Of a DNA stretch of 64,000 nucleotides, positions 30,437-41,478 are shown in pieces; position 1 is the first letter of the stretch, and every line of letters starts with the position of its first letter. The notes under the pieces are model-generated. The model ran no database searches and was not told where the DNA came from. It saw only the letters and a program-made list of their open reading frames with translations. Made by a program: the position numbers and the translations under genes. The stretch spans positions 11,822,157 to 11,886,156 of the forward strand of contig NC_092362.1 in NCBI RefSeq assembly GCF_030848805.1, given 5' to 3'. The DNA comes from Temnothorax longispinosus (taxonomy: Eukaryota > Arthropoda > Insecta > Hymenoptera > Formicidae).

Positions 30437-30444
30437 CTTATATA
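30437..30444 (-). promoter_or_regulatory. TATA box for minus-strand small gene
   Basis: TATATAAG on the minus strand, about 58 bp before the ATG at 30379, matching the layout at the other Polinton genes. Confidence 0.5.
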
Positions 30445-30524
30445 TGGTAAAAAAAGGGTGTTGCCCATGGGTGTTGCGATAGAAAAATATACTAAGAATA
30501 GCATTTTATTGCGTGAGGAAAATA

Positions 30525-30700
30525 TGAATCGATGGAAAATACGCATCGAGGAAAATACGCATCGAGGAAAATAATTAATGCATTTTTTTTTATCAAACCG
30601 ACTCATCCGCCGGAATCGTTGACGCAATTTTTCCTTATCAGGCCGGCTCATCCGCCGGGATCTACGACGCATTTTTTTTTTTACGCCCGAGACCCCCCGC
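30525..30700. repeat. Short tandem repeats upstream of metalloproteinase gene
   Basis: Two kinds: GGAAAATACGCATCGA repeated about three times (30533-30570), then two copies of a unit with GGCTCATCCGCCGG and ACGCATTTTTTTT (about 30590-30685). They could be regulatory or simple slippage products. No TATA box was found between here and 30837. Confidence 0.55.
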
Positions 30701-30836
30701 CGCGCCGCCACCTATCCGCGTTGTCGCTAACGATCTTTATTGCGTAAATGTTCGCATCCGGAGCGCTCGTCGAGATCGCGCTCAAACCGCAACGCGCCGT
30801 CATCGCGGTTTCACCGTCTCTCTCTCGCTCTCGACG

Positions 30837-32453
30837 ATGCGGCTCGCGTACATAATCGCGTTAACCGCGTGTTTTATCGCCGCGGCGTGCATCAATTCCA
30901 CAATTACGGACGAAAATTACGCGCTCACGTTCGACTACCTGCAGAAATACGGATATCTGTCCAAAGACGTGGACGCGGTTCCGGCTCAGAGACGAAACGA
31001 CGTTTTTCGCAAAGCCTTCAAGAATTTTCAGAATTACTACAATTTATCCGGCGACGGAACGCCCAACAACGAAACGCTGCAATTCATGAGTAAACCGCGA
31101 TGCGGTTTCCGAGATATTTTGAAGCACGGAACGAAAGCGAGCCTGTCCAAATGGCCGAAGACGCACCTGACGTGGCATTTTCACTTAGCCGACGAAACCG
31201 AGCTGAACACGGCGCAGGCCGCGTTCGACCTGTGGTCGCAGCATTCGGCATTGACGTTCGAACGCTCCGAAACGTCGAATGCCGACATTATAATATCTTG
31301 GCGACGCCTACTACACTATAACACGAACACCAAGATAAACGGAGCATTTTGCTCGGACAAATTCGACGGCCCCGGCAACGTGCTCGCCCACGCGTCTCTC
31401 CCGACGGACCAAGCGGGATTCGTTTCCGAGGTGCACGTCGACGGGGACGAGCCGTGGCACATTTACGTCAACAAACATTCCGCGGATAAGTTTTCCCTGC
31501 ATTACACGCTGACGCACGAGATCGGCCACTCCCTCGGATTGGTGCACAACAAGCGCAAAACATCGGTGATGTTCGCGATACAACCGGACCAGCAATATCC
31601 GGTGAAGCTCGACCAAAACGACATCGCCGACATTCAACGTTTGTACGGTGAAAAAATTCCGAACGATCCGCCGCGTCGGACGCCAGCGCCGCCGCCGCCG
31701 CCGCCGCCGTCGCCGGACCTGTGCAGCCTCGATCGCGTGAACGGGATATTGATTTTGGAAAATCGAATGTACATCTCGTACAAACGTTTGGTCGATCGAT
31801 CTGGACGGTAGGACGTACAACGGACCTTTAGCCCTCTCGAATCACATGAGCTTTCTTCACGACAATTACACGCGCGTGACCGCTGCCTATCAATGGGGGT
31901 CCGGCGATCTCATGGTGTTCGTAGATAATTTGGTATACTTGGTTCAATATCCGGAATTTAGTCTGCGGCCAGGTTGGCCGAAGACCCTGCAAGAACTCGG
32001 ATTTTCCGAAAACGCGCTGATCAACGGAGCGGTGAACACCCACAGAGGACGTTCCTACGTGGTGTTTAACGGTAACGCGGTGGGCGAGATAGACGAATGC
32101 GACAAGGACAAGAGAGTCGCCAAATTTACGCCCCTCGAGGCGACGTTTCCCGGAATACCGACCGGCGTGACGTCGATATTCCGCTACATCGACGGCAATC
32201 TGTACTTCACCACTCGGGCGCAGTTTTACAAATTCAACGAATTTACGAGGACCGTCTCGTCGGCCGGTAAATTCGATCTGCGGATACTGAATATCGTCTC
32301 CCTAAGGCCGAACTGCTGCAGCAGTTGCGCGATCTCCTCGATCGAATCGTACGCCTTAACGATAACTCGCTAACGTCGGCGACGAGCGATTATTGGAACG
32401 ATGACGACACCGGGGTTCGGCTCTCCGATCTCCGCATCCGCCGAAGGAAGTAG
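30837..32453 (+). pseudogene. Secreted matrix metalloproteinase with hemopexin-like region, captured by Polinton; frame-shifted
   Basis: ATG 30837 begins a signal peptide (MRLAYIIALTACFIAAA). The propeptide contains PRCGFRD, the cysteine switch that keeps the enzyme latent (about residue 87). The catalytic domain includes THLTWHFHLADE and the zinc site HEIGHSLGLVHNKRKTSVM, with the HExxHxxGxxH pattern and the Met-turn Met. A linker with PPPPPPPP leads to a hemopexin-like part (blades with DLMVFVDNLVYLV, GAVNTHRGRSYVVFNG, SIFRYIDGNLYFTTR). The frame shifts by one base near 31800 and probably again near 32280, after which the likely C-terminus reaches TAG 32451-32453. The enzyme would cut extracellular matrix or basement membrane. 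Some baculovirus-type insect viruses also carry such genes. Confidence 0.88.
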
Positions 32454-32611
32454 AGGACCGCGCAAATTTCCCACACCGCGCCACGCGTGACATAAGTCAG
32501 ATCTTTTCTACTTATACCGACGTGTCCCTTCCAAGGCATCAGTGTCGCGTCGTCGGCCGAATACGACGCGTCGGAAAAAAAATCAGAAAGGAACGGTTAC
32601 CGCGGCGCGAA

Positions 32612-33439
32612 ATGTTCTTGACATTGGCCGATCGACCCGCGCCGAGGAGTATTTCCCCTACGGAGACGGCGGATTCGGAGGCGAACGACAACGGCAATAA
32701 AAGGCGGAGGATCAGTTCGATGGACGATCGCCATTATCTTTCTCGTCGCCAGGAATCGCGTCGCAGCTCTCATCCTCCAACCGACGCGCCCGTCGAGGAT
32801 AATCGTCGTCGTCATCATCAGGAGTTTCGTTCCAACTTTCTCGTCGAATTGCCCCCTGTGCGCATCCTGACGACGCGTTATCTGCTGACGTCGACTGGCT
32901 ATAAGTACATAGCCATAGGTATCACGATCAAGTCACCGTGGTACAGTATTCATACCACGCCTTCGTACGTGGATATCGCCCTGGGAGACAAACAAGGCAG
33001 GGAAATCTCCCTGACGCTCGACATGTGGAAAGGACTGGTCGAGCACAAACGCGACGTATTGTCGTGCATGGAACGCGCTCTCTCCGACGTAACTCACCCC
33101 CCCTCGCCGATGTCGATCGGAGGGATGACAATGCGATTCGGAGTGATCAACAACGGGCCGATCGTACGTATGGAGCTACCCAACCAGGCTCGCGTGGCGA
33201 TGGTGCGCAAAACCCTGCTCACGCTGTACGATCTCCAATTTTGTGTGGATCGCGTCATCCGTGCGCTGAGCGCGGCGACCGAGGAGGTCGACGCGAAGTT
33301 TTTGCGCTATCGGGAGATAGCCGCCGCCGCGATGAAAATGGAAACTTCGGTTCAGACTGCGATACTGAAGAGCGATTTCTTCGATCCTGACAACATCGTC
33401 GACTGCGAGATAGCCGCGCTCTGTTTCCAATCCTTATAA
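32612..33439 (+). CDS. Unrecognised 275-residue nuclear-type protein, faint PC4-like pattern
   Basis: First ATG in frame is 32612. The N-terminal third is polar with a likely nuclear signal (NGNKRRRISS) and His/Arg-rich stretches. The middle (LTSTGYKYIAIGITIKSPW, VDIALGDKQGREISLTLDMW) resembles the strand-strand-helix layout of PC4-type single-strand DNA-binding proteins, but the match is by eye and weak. The C-terminal part is helical. The frame is intact. AATAAA at 33510-33515 follows. It is the last gene before the right terminal repeat. I do not know its function. Confidence 0.6.
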   Translation: MFLTLADRPAPRSISPTETADSEANDNGNKRRRISSMDDRHYLSRRQESRRSSHPPTDAPVEDNRRRHHQEFRSNFLVELPPVRILTTRYLLTSTGYKYIAIGITIKSPWYSIHTTPSYVDIALGDKQGREISLTLDMWKGLVEHKRDVLSCMERALSDVTHPPSPMSIGGMTMRFGVINNGPIVRMELPNQARVAMVRKTLLTLYDLQFCVDRVIRALSAATEEVDAKFLRYREIAAAAMKMETSVQTAILKSDFFDPDNIVDCEIAALCFQSL

Positions 33440-33509
33440 CGATGTCGCGTCTAAGAAATGTATATATTCGCGCGAGCGAAACAATGTAAACGCGCTTGTA
33501 TTATTTTTG

Positions 33510-33515
33510 AATAAA
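33510..33515 (+). terminator. Polyadenylation signal after last Polinton gene
   Basis: AATAAA in an A-rich run 71 bp after the stop at 33439, just inside the right terminal repeat boundary. Confidence 0.5.
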
Positions 33516-33624
33516 AAAAAAAACTATATGCGTATCTCATCTGTGCGCTCTCTCTTTCTGTTTCCCCCTTTTTTCCCAAATCCGTATACCCATCTCCGCG
33601 CGACCGCGCTTACCTCCCGCGGTC

Positions 33625-34417
33625 GCGGCAATCGCGACGCCGAGTTTGAACGCGCGTTACATAAATTATCGCGAACGAAGAGACGAGTCATCTCACTTGA
33701 TCTCGATACGTCGCGTCGGGATGGGCAGGAAAACCGCAAAACAAAAGGAGGAAAACCGCAAAACAAAACAAAAGAAGGAAACGACGAGAGCGACCGCGAA
33801 CGAGTTCGAATGCGCGTTAAAAAAATTATCACGTATCGATCGAACGATGAGACGAGTCATCTCCATCGATCTCGATGAGTCGGGATGGGCAGGAAAACCA
33901 CATCCTGCCCGTCGCGACGCGGATCAAAACGATCTTCGGACCGAGAGTTAAAAAAAAAACGACGACGACGAAGACGGGCGCGCGAGACCCCCCGCGAAAC
34001 GAACCATCTAGAACGCGTCGTTCTTCCCCCCACCCCGAAACGTCCAGACGAGCGACCTCGAACGAGTTCGAACGAGTTCGGACGCGCCCGAACGCGCGCG
34101 CGACCGACGACGAAGAAAAAAAACAAACAAAAAATATTGGCCCGCGATTCTCCAAAACGGTCGGTAACGGCGCGAGCGCCGCTCCGAGCGCCCCCTCGGA
34201 AAATGCCCAAATCCCCGCAACGAGCCCCCGTTGGCGGCCCTGCCCCGCGCCGAACCACCGTTGGCGGCCCTGCCACACCCAACCTTACGTCAAATGTTCC
34301 TCTCGCGTCGCGCTCCCCCTCTCGCCCAGTTTTCTCTTCCCCCCGCATAGCCCCCCCTCCGGTGACCCTTTACACCGTTCCTCGACCCCCTCGCCCGCCG
34401 CTTACGGCGCTCCCCCC
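33625..34417. repeat. Right terminal inverted repeat of Polinton, inner part
   Basis: Reverse complement of about 8346-9145. Ends at 34417, where GCTCCCCCC marks the insertion of foldback B. The two copies differ by scattered substitutions and small indels. The open frames here mirror those in the left repeat and are not called. Confidence 0.93.
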
Positions 34418-34849
34418 GTCTCTGTGAAGTTGGCACCTCACTTTCAAAAATCGAAAGATTTATCAACAGTTCTATTTGCACCCGCAATAGTTCTACAGTT
34501 CCTGCTAATTTTTAGAAATAGTTCTGTTGATTTAGTTAAAAAAAATGAATGTTGAAAATATGAGGTGCTAACTTCCCGTAGCACCTCATGTTTCGAAAAA
34601 AATAATTTTAACCATGACATTTTATAGTTCTCGAAAAGTTCTACAGTTCCTGATAGGTTTTAGCAATAGTTCCGGTCAATAAGTATTTTTAAACAAATTT
34701 TTAATCTGACCACGAGCACCTCAAGTTCCAAAAAAATTGATTTTTACCATGAAATTCTATAGTTCTCAAAAAGTTCTACAGTTTCTGATAGATTTTAGCA
34801 ACAGTTCCGGCCTCTATAAATATTTTTTTAACAATTTTTTACTTTTACC

Positions 34850-35674
34850 GCTGGCACCGCACACAAGAGTAAAGTCATGAATCGCAGGCGGTTCCGATCG
34901 ACTTCTTGACAGTTCTCGATAGTTCTCGCATAGTTCCAACAGTTTTTATAGGTTTTGGCAACAGTTCCGGCCTCCAAATATTTTTTTAACAATTTTTTAC
35001 CGCTGGCACCGCACACAAGAGTAAAGTCATGAATCGCAAACAGTTCCGATCGATTTCTTGACAGTTCTCGATAGTTCTCGCATAGTTCCAACAGTTTTTA
35101 TAGGTTTTAGCAACAGTTCCGGCCCCCAAATATTTTTTAAACAATTTTTTACTTTTACCGCTGGCACCGCACACAAGAGTAAAGTCATGAATCGCAGGCA
35201 GTTCCGATCGACTTCTTGACAGTTCTCGATAGTTCTCGCATAGTTCCAACAGTTTTTATAGGTTTTGGCAACAGTTCCGGCCTCCAAATATTTTTTAAAC
35301 AATTTTTTACTGTTACCGCTGGCACCGCACACAAGAGTAAAGTCATGATTCGCAGGCACTCCGATCGACTTCTTGACAGTTCTCGATAGTTCTCGCATAG
35401 TTCCAACAGTTTTTATAGATTTTAGCAACAGTTCCGGCCTCCAAATATTTTTTAAACAATTTTTTACTTTTACCGCTGGCACCGCACACAAGAGTAAAGT
35501 CATGAATCGCAAGCAGTTCCGATCGACTTCTTGACAGTTCTCGATAGTTCTCGCATAGTTCCAACAGTTTTTATAGGTTTTAGCAACAGTTCCAGCCTCC
35601 AAATATTTTTTTAACAATTTTTTACTGTTACCGCTGGCACCGCACACAAGAGTAAAGTCATGAATCGCAGGCAG
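34850..35674. repeat. 158-bp tandem repeat array, left arm of foldback B
   Basis: Six copies of a unit with CACACAAGAGTAAAGTCATG; the GAATCGC (GATTCGC in one copy) start points are at 34879, 35031, 35189, 35347, 35504 and 35662, spacing 152-158 bp. A 247-codon open frame through it is a repeat artefact. Confidence 0.92.
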
Positions 35675-35696
35675 TTTTTTTTTTTTTTTTTTTTTT

Positions 35697-36667
35697 ACGT
35701 GGTGGAAATCTTTAACTACTGGAATCCCTCGGATCCGCGAAGGCAACCAGTCACAGGAGCAACCAGTCACAGGGACAACCAGTCACGGAGGCCAAAGCCT
35801 CCGATCGGGGAGTGTCCCTGATCGGGGAGTGCTCCTGATCAGGGAGCGCCTTCGCTTCACCTCGGTTTGAAGCACCAGTAGCCCCTCCGAGGAGGGGAAG
35901 ACACCCTGCCCCCGGGGTGGGACAGGGTAGTGCCGGATTCCGCGGAGAGCAGAGACCCAAAAGTCCCGCCAAAATTTTTTCTCCGCGGCCTACTGGCTAA
36001 AACCACCACGAGTGACCCTCACTGTACTGTACTGGGGAGGCCCCGGGAAACGCACTGATCCTTTCGTGGGCCCCCCCGTACGTCGCCCTTCTAGGCGATC
36101 AAGTCTAATTTGTGACGGATGGGTGCCACCACGCCCATCCGCCACCCCCCTTCCGGAGTTGCTCAAAATCTGAGCAGCGGCCGAGTGGATATCCCTGTCC
36201 ACCCGACCGCCCCCCGGGTGAGGGGAGGAGGAGGAGGCAACGAAAGACGACAGGGGCAATGTCGCCCCTTCTACGCGAAGTGCCTTCCTCCTCCCCTCAC
36301 TTCCCCTGATTGCGCGGTTGGGGGCCGCCGCCCCGGGAGAGCCATAAACTCTCCTCGTGACGGACGACCCCCCCGCCCCCGCGGACCGGGGGGAGCGCTA
36401 GTGACGGGAACCCCGAAGGGGATCCCGCCCGAGCCCCCGCCGGCCCGCCCCTTCTTCCTCCATCAACTTGCTTAGCACCAAAATGGGTGGTAGGGAGGCA
36501 GACCCAGCGGTCTGCCCCCGTTCCACCCCCTCCTCGGCATAACGCCCAACGCCAACACCAACCCCCTGAAAAAACGAACGAAGTGGGTGCCCGGGCACTG
36601 TGTGGGCAGGGGTTATGGAGCGTCCCTCGTCGGAGAGAGCGCCTCCCCCACCCGTGTCCGGTTGTTG
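35697..36667 (-). other. 3' untranslated region of R1-like element
   Basis: GC-rich stretch between the ORF2 stop and the poly(A) tail. Open frames on both strands here are Pro/Arg-rich composition effects. No gene is supported. Confidence 0.6.
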
Positions 36668-37512
36668 TTAGTCGCTCCCATCGTCGCCGGAGCCGGAGCC
36701 GGAGCTCTCACTTTCCGACGACGTGGGAGGAGAAACCTCTCCCCTCCTAATTCTCTCGTCCGCCTCCTTCCGCGACATAACAGCGTCGCAGAAGGAGACG
36801 AACTTTTTCCACCTCTCCCTCCCGATATCCCCTGGCTCTGCCACAGCGGCTAACACCGCCGGGAGAGAGAGGTCCTGACCTGTCGCTGCCCCGAGGACAC
36901 GGCGCTCCTCGTCCCACGCTGGGCACACCTTTAGGGTGTGCTGCGCCGTGTCCACCGCCTCGGGGCAGTAGTGGCAGCGTGTGGTGCGCTCCTTCCCGAT
37001 GCGGTGCAGGTAGTCGCCAAAACATCCATGGCCTGTTACCACCTGCACCGCGTGGAAGGCAGCAAACCTCTTTTTGCTGCCCTCCACCCACTCCTCGAGT
37101 ATTGGCTGGACCGCTTCGAGGACCCTCCTCCCATAGACCTTTTGCGGCCGTTGCGTCTGCAACAGGTCCGCAAGGTACGCCTTCCAGTCCTGGAGGAGGG
37201 CCTCCCTGGTTTGGAGCCTCAGCGCCTGTTTGGCCCTCGGCAGGATCACCCCGTGTACCCTCCTTATCTCACTGGCCGCCTCATACATTTTGGCGTATGA
37301 TTTGGCCAGGAGCTTTATAGGGGGGATTCCCGCGAGGGCTGTCGCCCCCATGTGGGAGACCGTCCTGTACGCCCTGGCGGCCCTAAGCGCGATTATCCGC
37401 TGCGCGGCCGCCATCTTGGCGTTTAGGTGGATGCTACCACCCACCTTCTCCCACCATATCGGTGCTCCATAGAGCAGCACCGAATGGACGGTCGCCACAT
37501 AGAGGCGACGCA

Positions 37513-39457
37513 CAGTGGGCGAAATCCGGAAAAAATGGACAATAATCGGTAACTTAATTAATTCTGCAGTAAATTTTTTGAAAATTGGTATTCCTAGGTT
37601 GTTTTGGGCGTAGATTTCAAATTTTAAGTCAAAATGATCAAATTCAAAATGGTTGATTCAATATGGCGGACCGAAAAATCAAAACTGGATGGATTTTTTT
37701 GAAAATTGATATACATGAGTTATATTAGGGATGCTGATTTCGAATTTGTATTCAAAATGGTGGAATTCAAAATGGCTGATCCAATCTGGCGAAAATGTAG
37801 ACAAAAATCGATAACTCATTGAATACTGAATAAAATCATTTTAAAATTGGTAATCCAATGTGTTTTTGGGATCGCTGATTTCGAATATTAAATTAAAATG
37901 AACTATGGTGAATCTAGTATGGAAGACATTTCATATATATATTAATGATAGTCTCTGGATTGATATTGAATATTATCTTCAAATTAAAGTGACTGGATGT
38001 TATTTTAATTTTGCTTTCCATAAACTGCATGTACTTTCTTACAAAGTTTGTTCGTGTTCGATTCGCATTTGACCAATATTTTGCATATTTGGAAATAAAA
38101 CTATTAGTTACATGCTTTTTAATTTGAAAAAGTTGCGTTTTATTGTACTCCTTATCTTTTTTTATGTACTCCATTATTGTTTCCAGATGTGACTTTCTTT
38201 TATTATTACTATTCCAAATACAATCACATAAAATTTTATTTTTAAGTACAATATCTGCCATCTTTTTAACTTTATAAGCAACCTGAATCAGCAAGCAGCA
38301 TAAATCAAGAATTCTTAAAGATAAAAAAAATATATAAAGAGAATGAGAGATACAAAGAGAATGATTTTAAAAAGAAAATGATTTTATGAAGTAAATCGAT
38401 ATTAAAATGTAAGTCAATATTATAAAAGTACGAAGTAGTAATATTACGTAATAGTACGAAACTATAGAAGTATGAAGTAGTAATATTATGAAACAGTAGA
38501 TATTATAAGAAAGTAATATGCAAAGTTGTACGGTACATAAACACACGAATAAAATACGTATAAAACGTAAATCAAGCCTGTCAAATCGATTATACTTATA
38601 ACAAGTATAGTACAATTTTAATTGCGAGTTTTAAGGTTCCCCTTTATTCCACCTAGTGGACAAAATGTAAAGTTCGAAATAAGCACACAGATGACGTTGA
38701 ATACTGTGGAGGACAGTCCAACATATATTTTGCTCAAAGCATTACAGATTCCATTTTAGCATTAAATATATTTATTTGTTAATAACAATTTGTTATTAAC
38801 TTTAAAATGTTATAAACATGCATCAATGAACTTAATTCAAGACATTTTTTACAACAGATTCACATAAATAGCCTTTCTCGATTATCACTCTGGTATTCCT
38901 CCTTAATCATCTACATGAAAATACCTACATTATTATATGATTAATATCTTTCCAACGGGCAAAAACGGGCAAACGGGGTTTGTTTCTCAATTTAAAGGAC
39001 ACTTTAAGGAAAAGATTCATCCTAGTCTCGTTCGGGCACAATCGGTCAAACTTATTAAATCGCGCATCCGAAATTTACTTTCTTTATGCAAAATCGAGCT
39101 AATACATTAGTCAATCATTTAACTTGTAAATAATTAATAAACATATTTCAAAAAAATATTTGAAATTTTTTTATCGATACAGTGTATAAAGAGCTGTATA
39201 AGTAAATTTTTTGAAAATTTTGCACACAACTCTAGCTCTGTACGAGAGGTTTGAACAGACACAAAAATATTACGAAACTAAATGGATGAGCGTTAAAGGC
39301 AATATTTAAATATAAATATCAACTTATATTTAATAACATTTGACATATTTTATATGTTTTTCATAAACCTCAGGATATTCTTAAAGCCGTAAAATAATTT
39401 ATTTCGTCCATTTACACAAATGTTAAAAATCGATTTTTGCCGAATTTCGCCCACTGT
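37513..39457. mobile_element. 1.9-kb inverted-repeat DNA transposon inside R1-like ORF2
   Basis: Ends CAGTGGGCGAAAT and its inverted copy; GCGACGCA occurs at 37505-37512 and 39458-39465. The right end has one extra base, so the duplication is 7 or 8 bp (7 if the ends are ACAGTGGG). That suits hAT- or P-like elements. The interior is AT-rich; 37560-37910 holds imperfect repeats of about 120 bp with AAAATGG words. It holds one frame of 126 codons on the minus strand and no full transposase. From 38300 to 39440 I see nothing coding. Confidence 0.75.
37914..38294 (-). CDS. 126-codon remnant frame in the inverted-repeat element
   Basis: Lys/Asn-rich and AT-rich, with an aromatic and basic segment (FISKYAKYWSNANRTRTNFVRKYMQF) that looks helical and could be part of a transposase N-terminal region. 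No catalytic motif is visible. The first codon of the open stretch is not clearly a start. Confidence 0.35.
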   Translation of the reverse strand: MLIQVAYKVKKMADIVLKNKILCDCIWNSNNKRKSHLETIMEYIKKDKEYNKTQLFQIKKHVTNSFISKYAKYWSNANRTRTNFVRKYMQFMESKIKITSSHFNLKIIFNINPETIINIYMKCLPY

Positions 39458-41478
39458 GCGACGCACGCGACCGCTCGCCTCGCCGATGTTTGGCAAGATC
39501 CTGGCCAAACTATTGGCCATCCTCTTGGCCTTAGGGGCGACGCGGTTCACGTGCTCGCTAAAGCTCCTACGTTCGTCCAGCCAAACCCCCAGATATTTAA
39601 AGTGAGGAGTGGTCGGGACTCGTACTCCCTCCACACGGAGACTGAGTCGCTCAGGAGGAGGGCCCCGCGCTCGACGATTCCAGAAGACCGTCGCCTGAGT
39701 CTTCTGCGGGGCCACCTCCAAGCCCAGCCTCCGTATTGAGCGCACCACACATTTCGCTGCCGTATTGGCCAGCCCAAACAGCTCCTGCCATCCTCCCCCG
39801 CTGACTCCCAGGTACACGTCGTCCGCGTAACCTGAAAGCCAGCAATTTAGGGGGAGGGGGGTCCTGAAGACTCGGTCGTAGCCGATGATCTAAAGCAGGG
39901 GCCCTAACACTGACCCCTGCGGAACACCGCACTCGACGAGCCTAAACATCAGGACCCCATCCCGGTTCGTGTATATTAATCCGCGATCCTTGCAGTAATC
40001 TCGGATGACCTCGATGAGGTAATCGGGGACCCCGAACTCTTTCAGGGCCTCCCCGATCACCGGCCAGGGGAGGGAGTTGAAGGCGTTACTGACGTCGTAA
40101 GAAACGCCCATCACTACCCTCCCCGCCTCTATTTCGGCCTCCGTCCGGGAGAGGACGCGCTTAATAGCGTCGATCGTTGATCTCCCGGCACGGAAGCCAT
40201 ACTGGTCATCCGAGATACCACCCTCTGCCCTGTTGGACAGATGCTGGACGAGGCGTTCGGCGATGATTCGCTCGAAGATCTTACCCGCCTCGTCCAGCAA
40301 ACACACGGGCCGGTAGGCTGAGGGCAAGTCCGGAGACTTGCCCGCCTTCGGCAGGAGCACCAGGCTGGCCTCCTTCCATCTTGTGGGGAACCGTCCGGCC
40401 TTCAGGCATTCAGTGAATGTCTTTCGCATTCTGCCGGACAGTTCCCCTGCGGCCAAGGTCCAAGCTCTCCCGGGTATCCCATCAGGGCCAGGAGCCTTGT
40501 TCCTCCTGACCCTTTTGAGAGCCCTTGACAGCTCTTCCTCGCTGACTCCCCACTCCTCCTTCCATTCCGGAATTGCCGTCGGCGGGAATCTCACCTCTCC
40601 CCCATCTTTTCTGGGAAAGAGTTTATCGACTACCACGCCGACGAACTGGGGAGCCAGCGTCTTCGTGAGCGGGGGCGTCCAGGCTTTAAGCTTGTCTAAT
40701 ACGAGCTTGTAAGGACGCCCCCACGGATCCTTCTCTACGCTGTCGAGGAGCTCCCTCCAGGAGAGCTTCTTGGCCGCAAATATGGCTGTGGAGAGAACCT
40801 GGCGGGCGGTACGCCAGACCTCCCCCGCCTCTTCCTCATCCAGAGGATCACTTCTACCTGCGCGGATTCTCTGCCATCTCCTTTTGGCAATGACGGAGGA
40901 GCGGCGTAACGCAGCCAACTCCTCCGTCCACCAATACGCGGCTTTACGGGGGGGGGAGCGACCGGACCCGGGGCATCGCGACGCCGCAGGCCTTGGCCAT
41001 CAACCGCGCCAGACCCCCGGCCATCCGATCTACGTCCACGTCCTCCCCATCAGCCGCCTCCTCCTCTCCGCCCCATGTAAGGGCGGCTATGGCCGCGTGG
41101 AAAAGGTCCACGTCCATCTTCTTGAGGGCCCACCTCCGCTTGTCCCTGTTGACAAGCCGGCGGCGGGCGAGTACCTCCCTGGGGGTGGTGCGGACCGTCA
41201 TCATAATATATTGGTGATCGGAGAGTGTCTCCAGGTCCGCAGCCACCCGCCAGTCGCGTATATCGCGGGCGGCGAGGGGGGTGGACCAAGTCAGGTCCAC
41301 CACCGACTCCCCCCGCCGCCGCACGCACGTACTCGCTCGGCCTATGTTTATCAACGTCAGGCCGAGGCCCGCCGCCCACTCTTCGGTGGCGTCGCCCCTC
41401 CGATCCTGCCGCGGGGAACCCCAAACGCGTGACTTCGCATTGAAATCCCCCGCGACAATGACCCGGCCGGACGAGCAT

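Noticed and set aside
35027..35770. 247-codon frame on the minus strand
   Set aside because: It reads through 158-bp tandem repeats of foldback B, with the same peptide words recurring; no coding signs.
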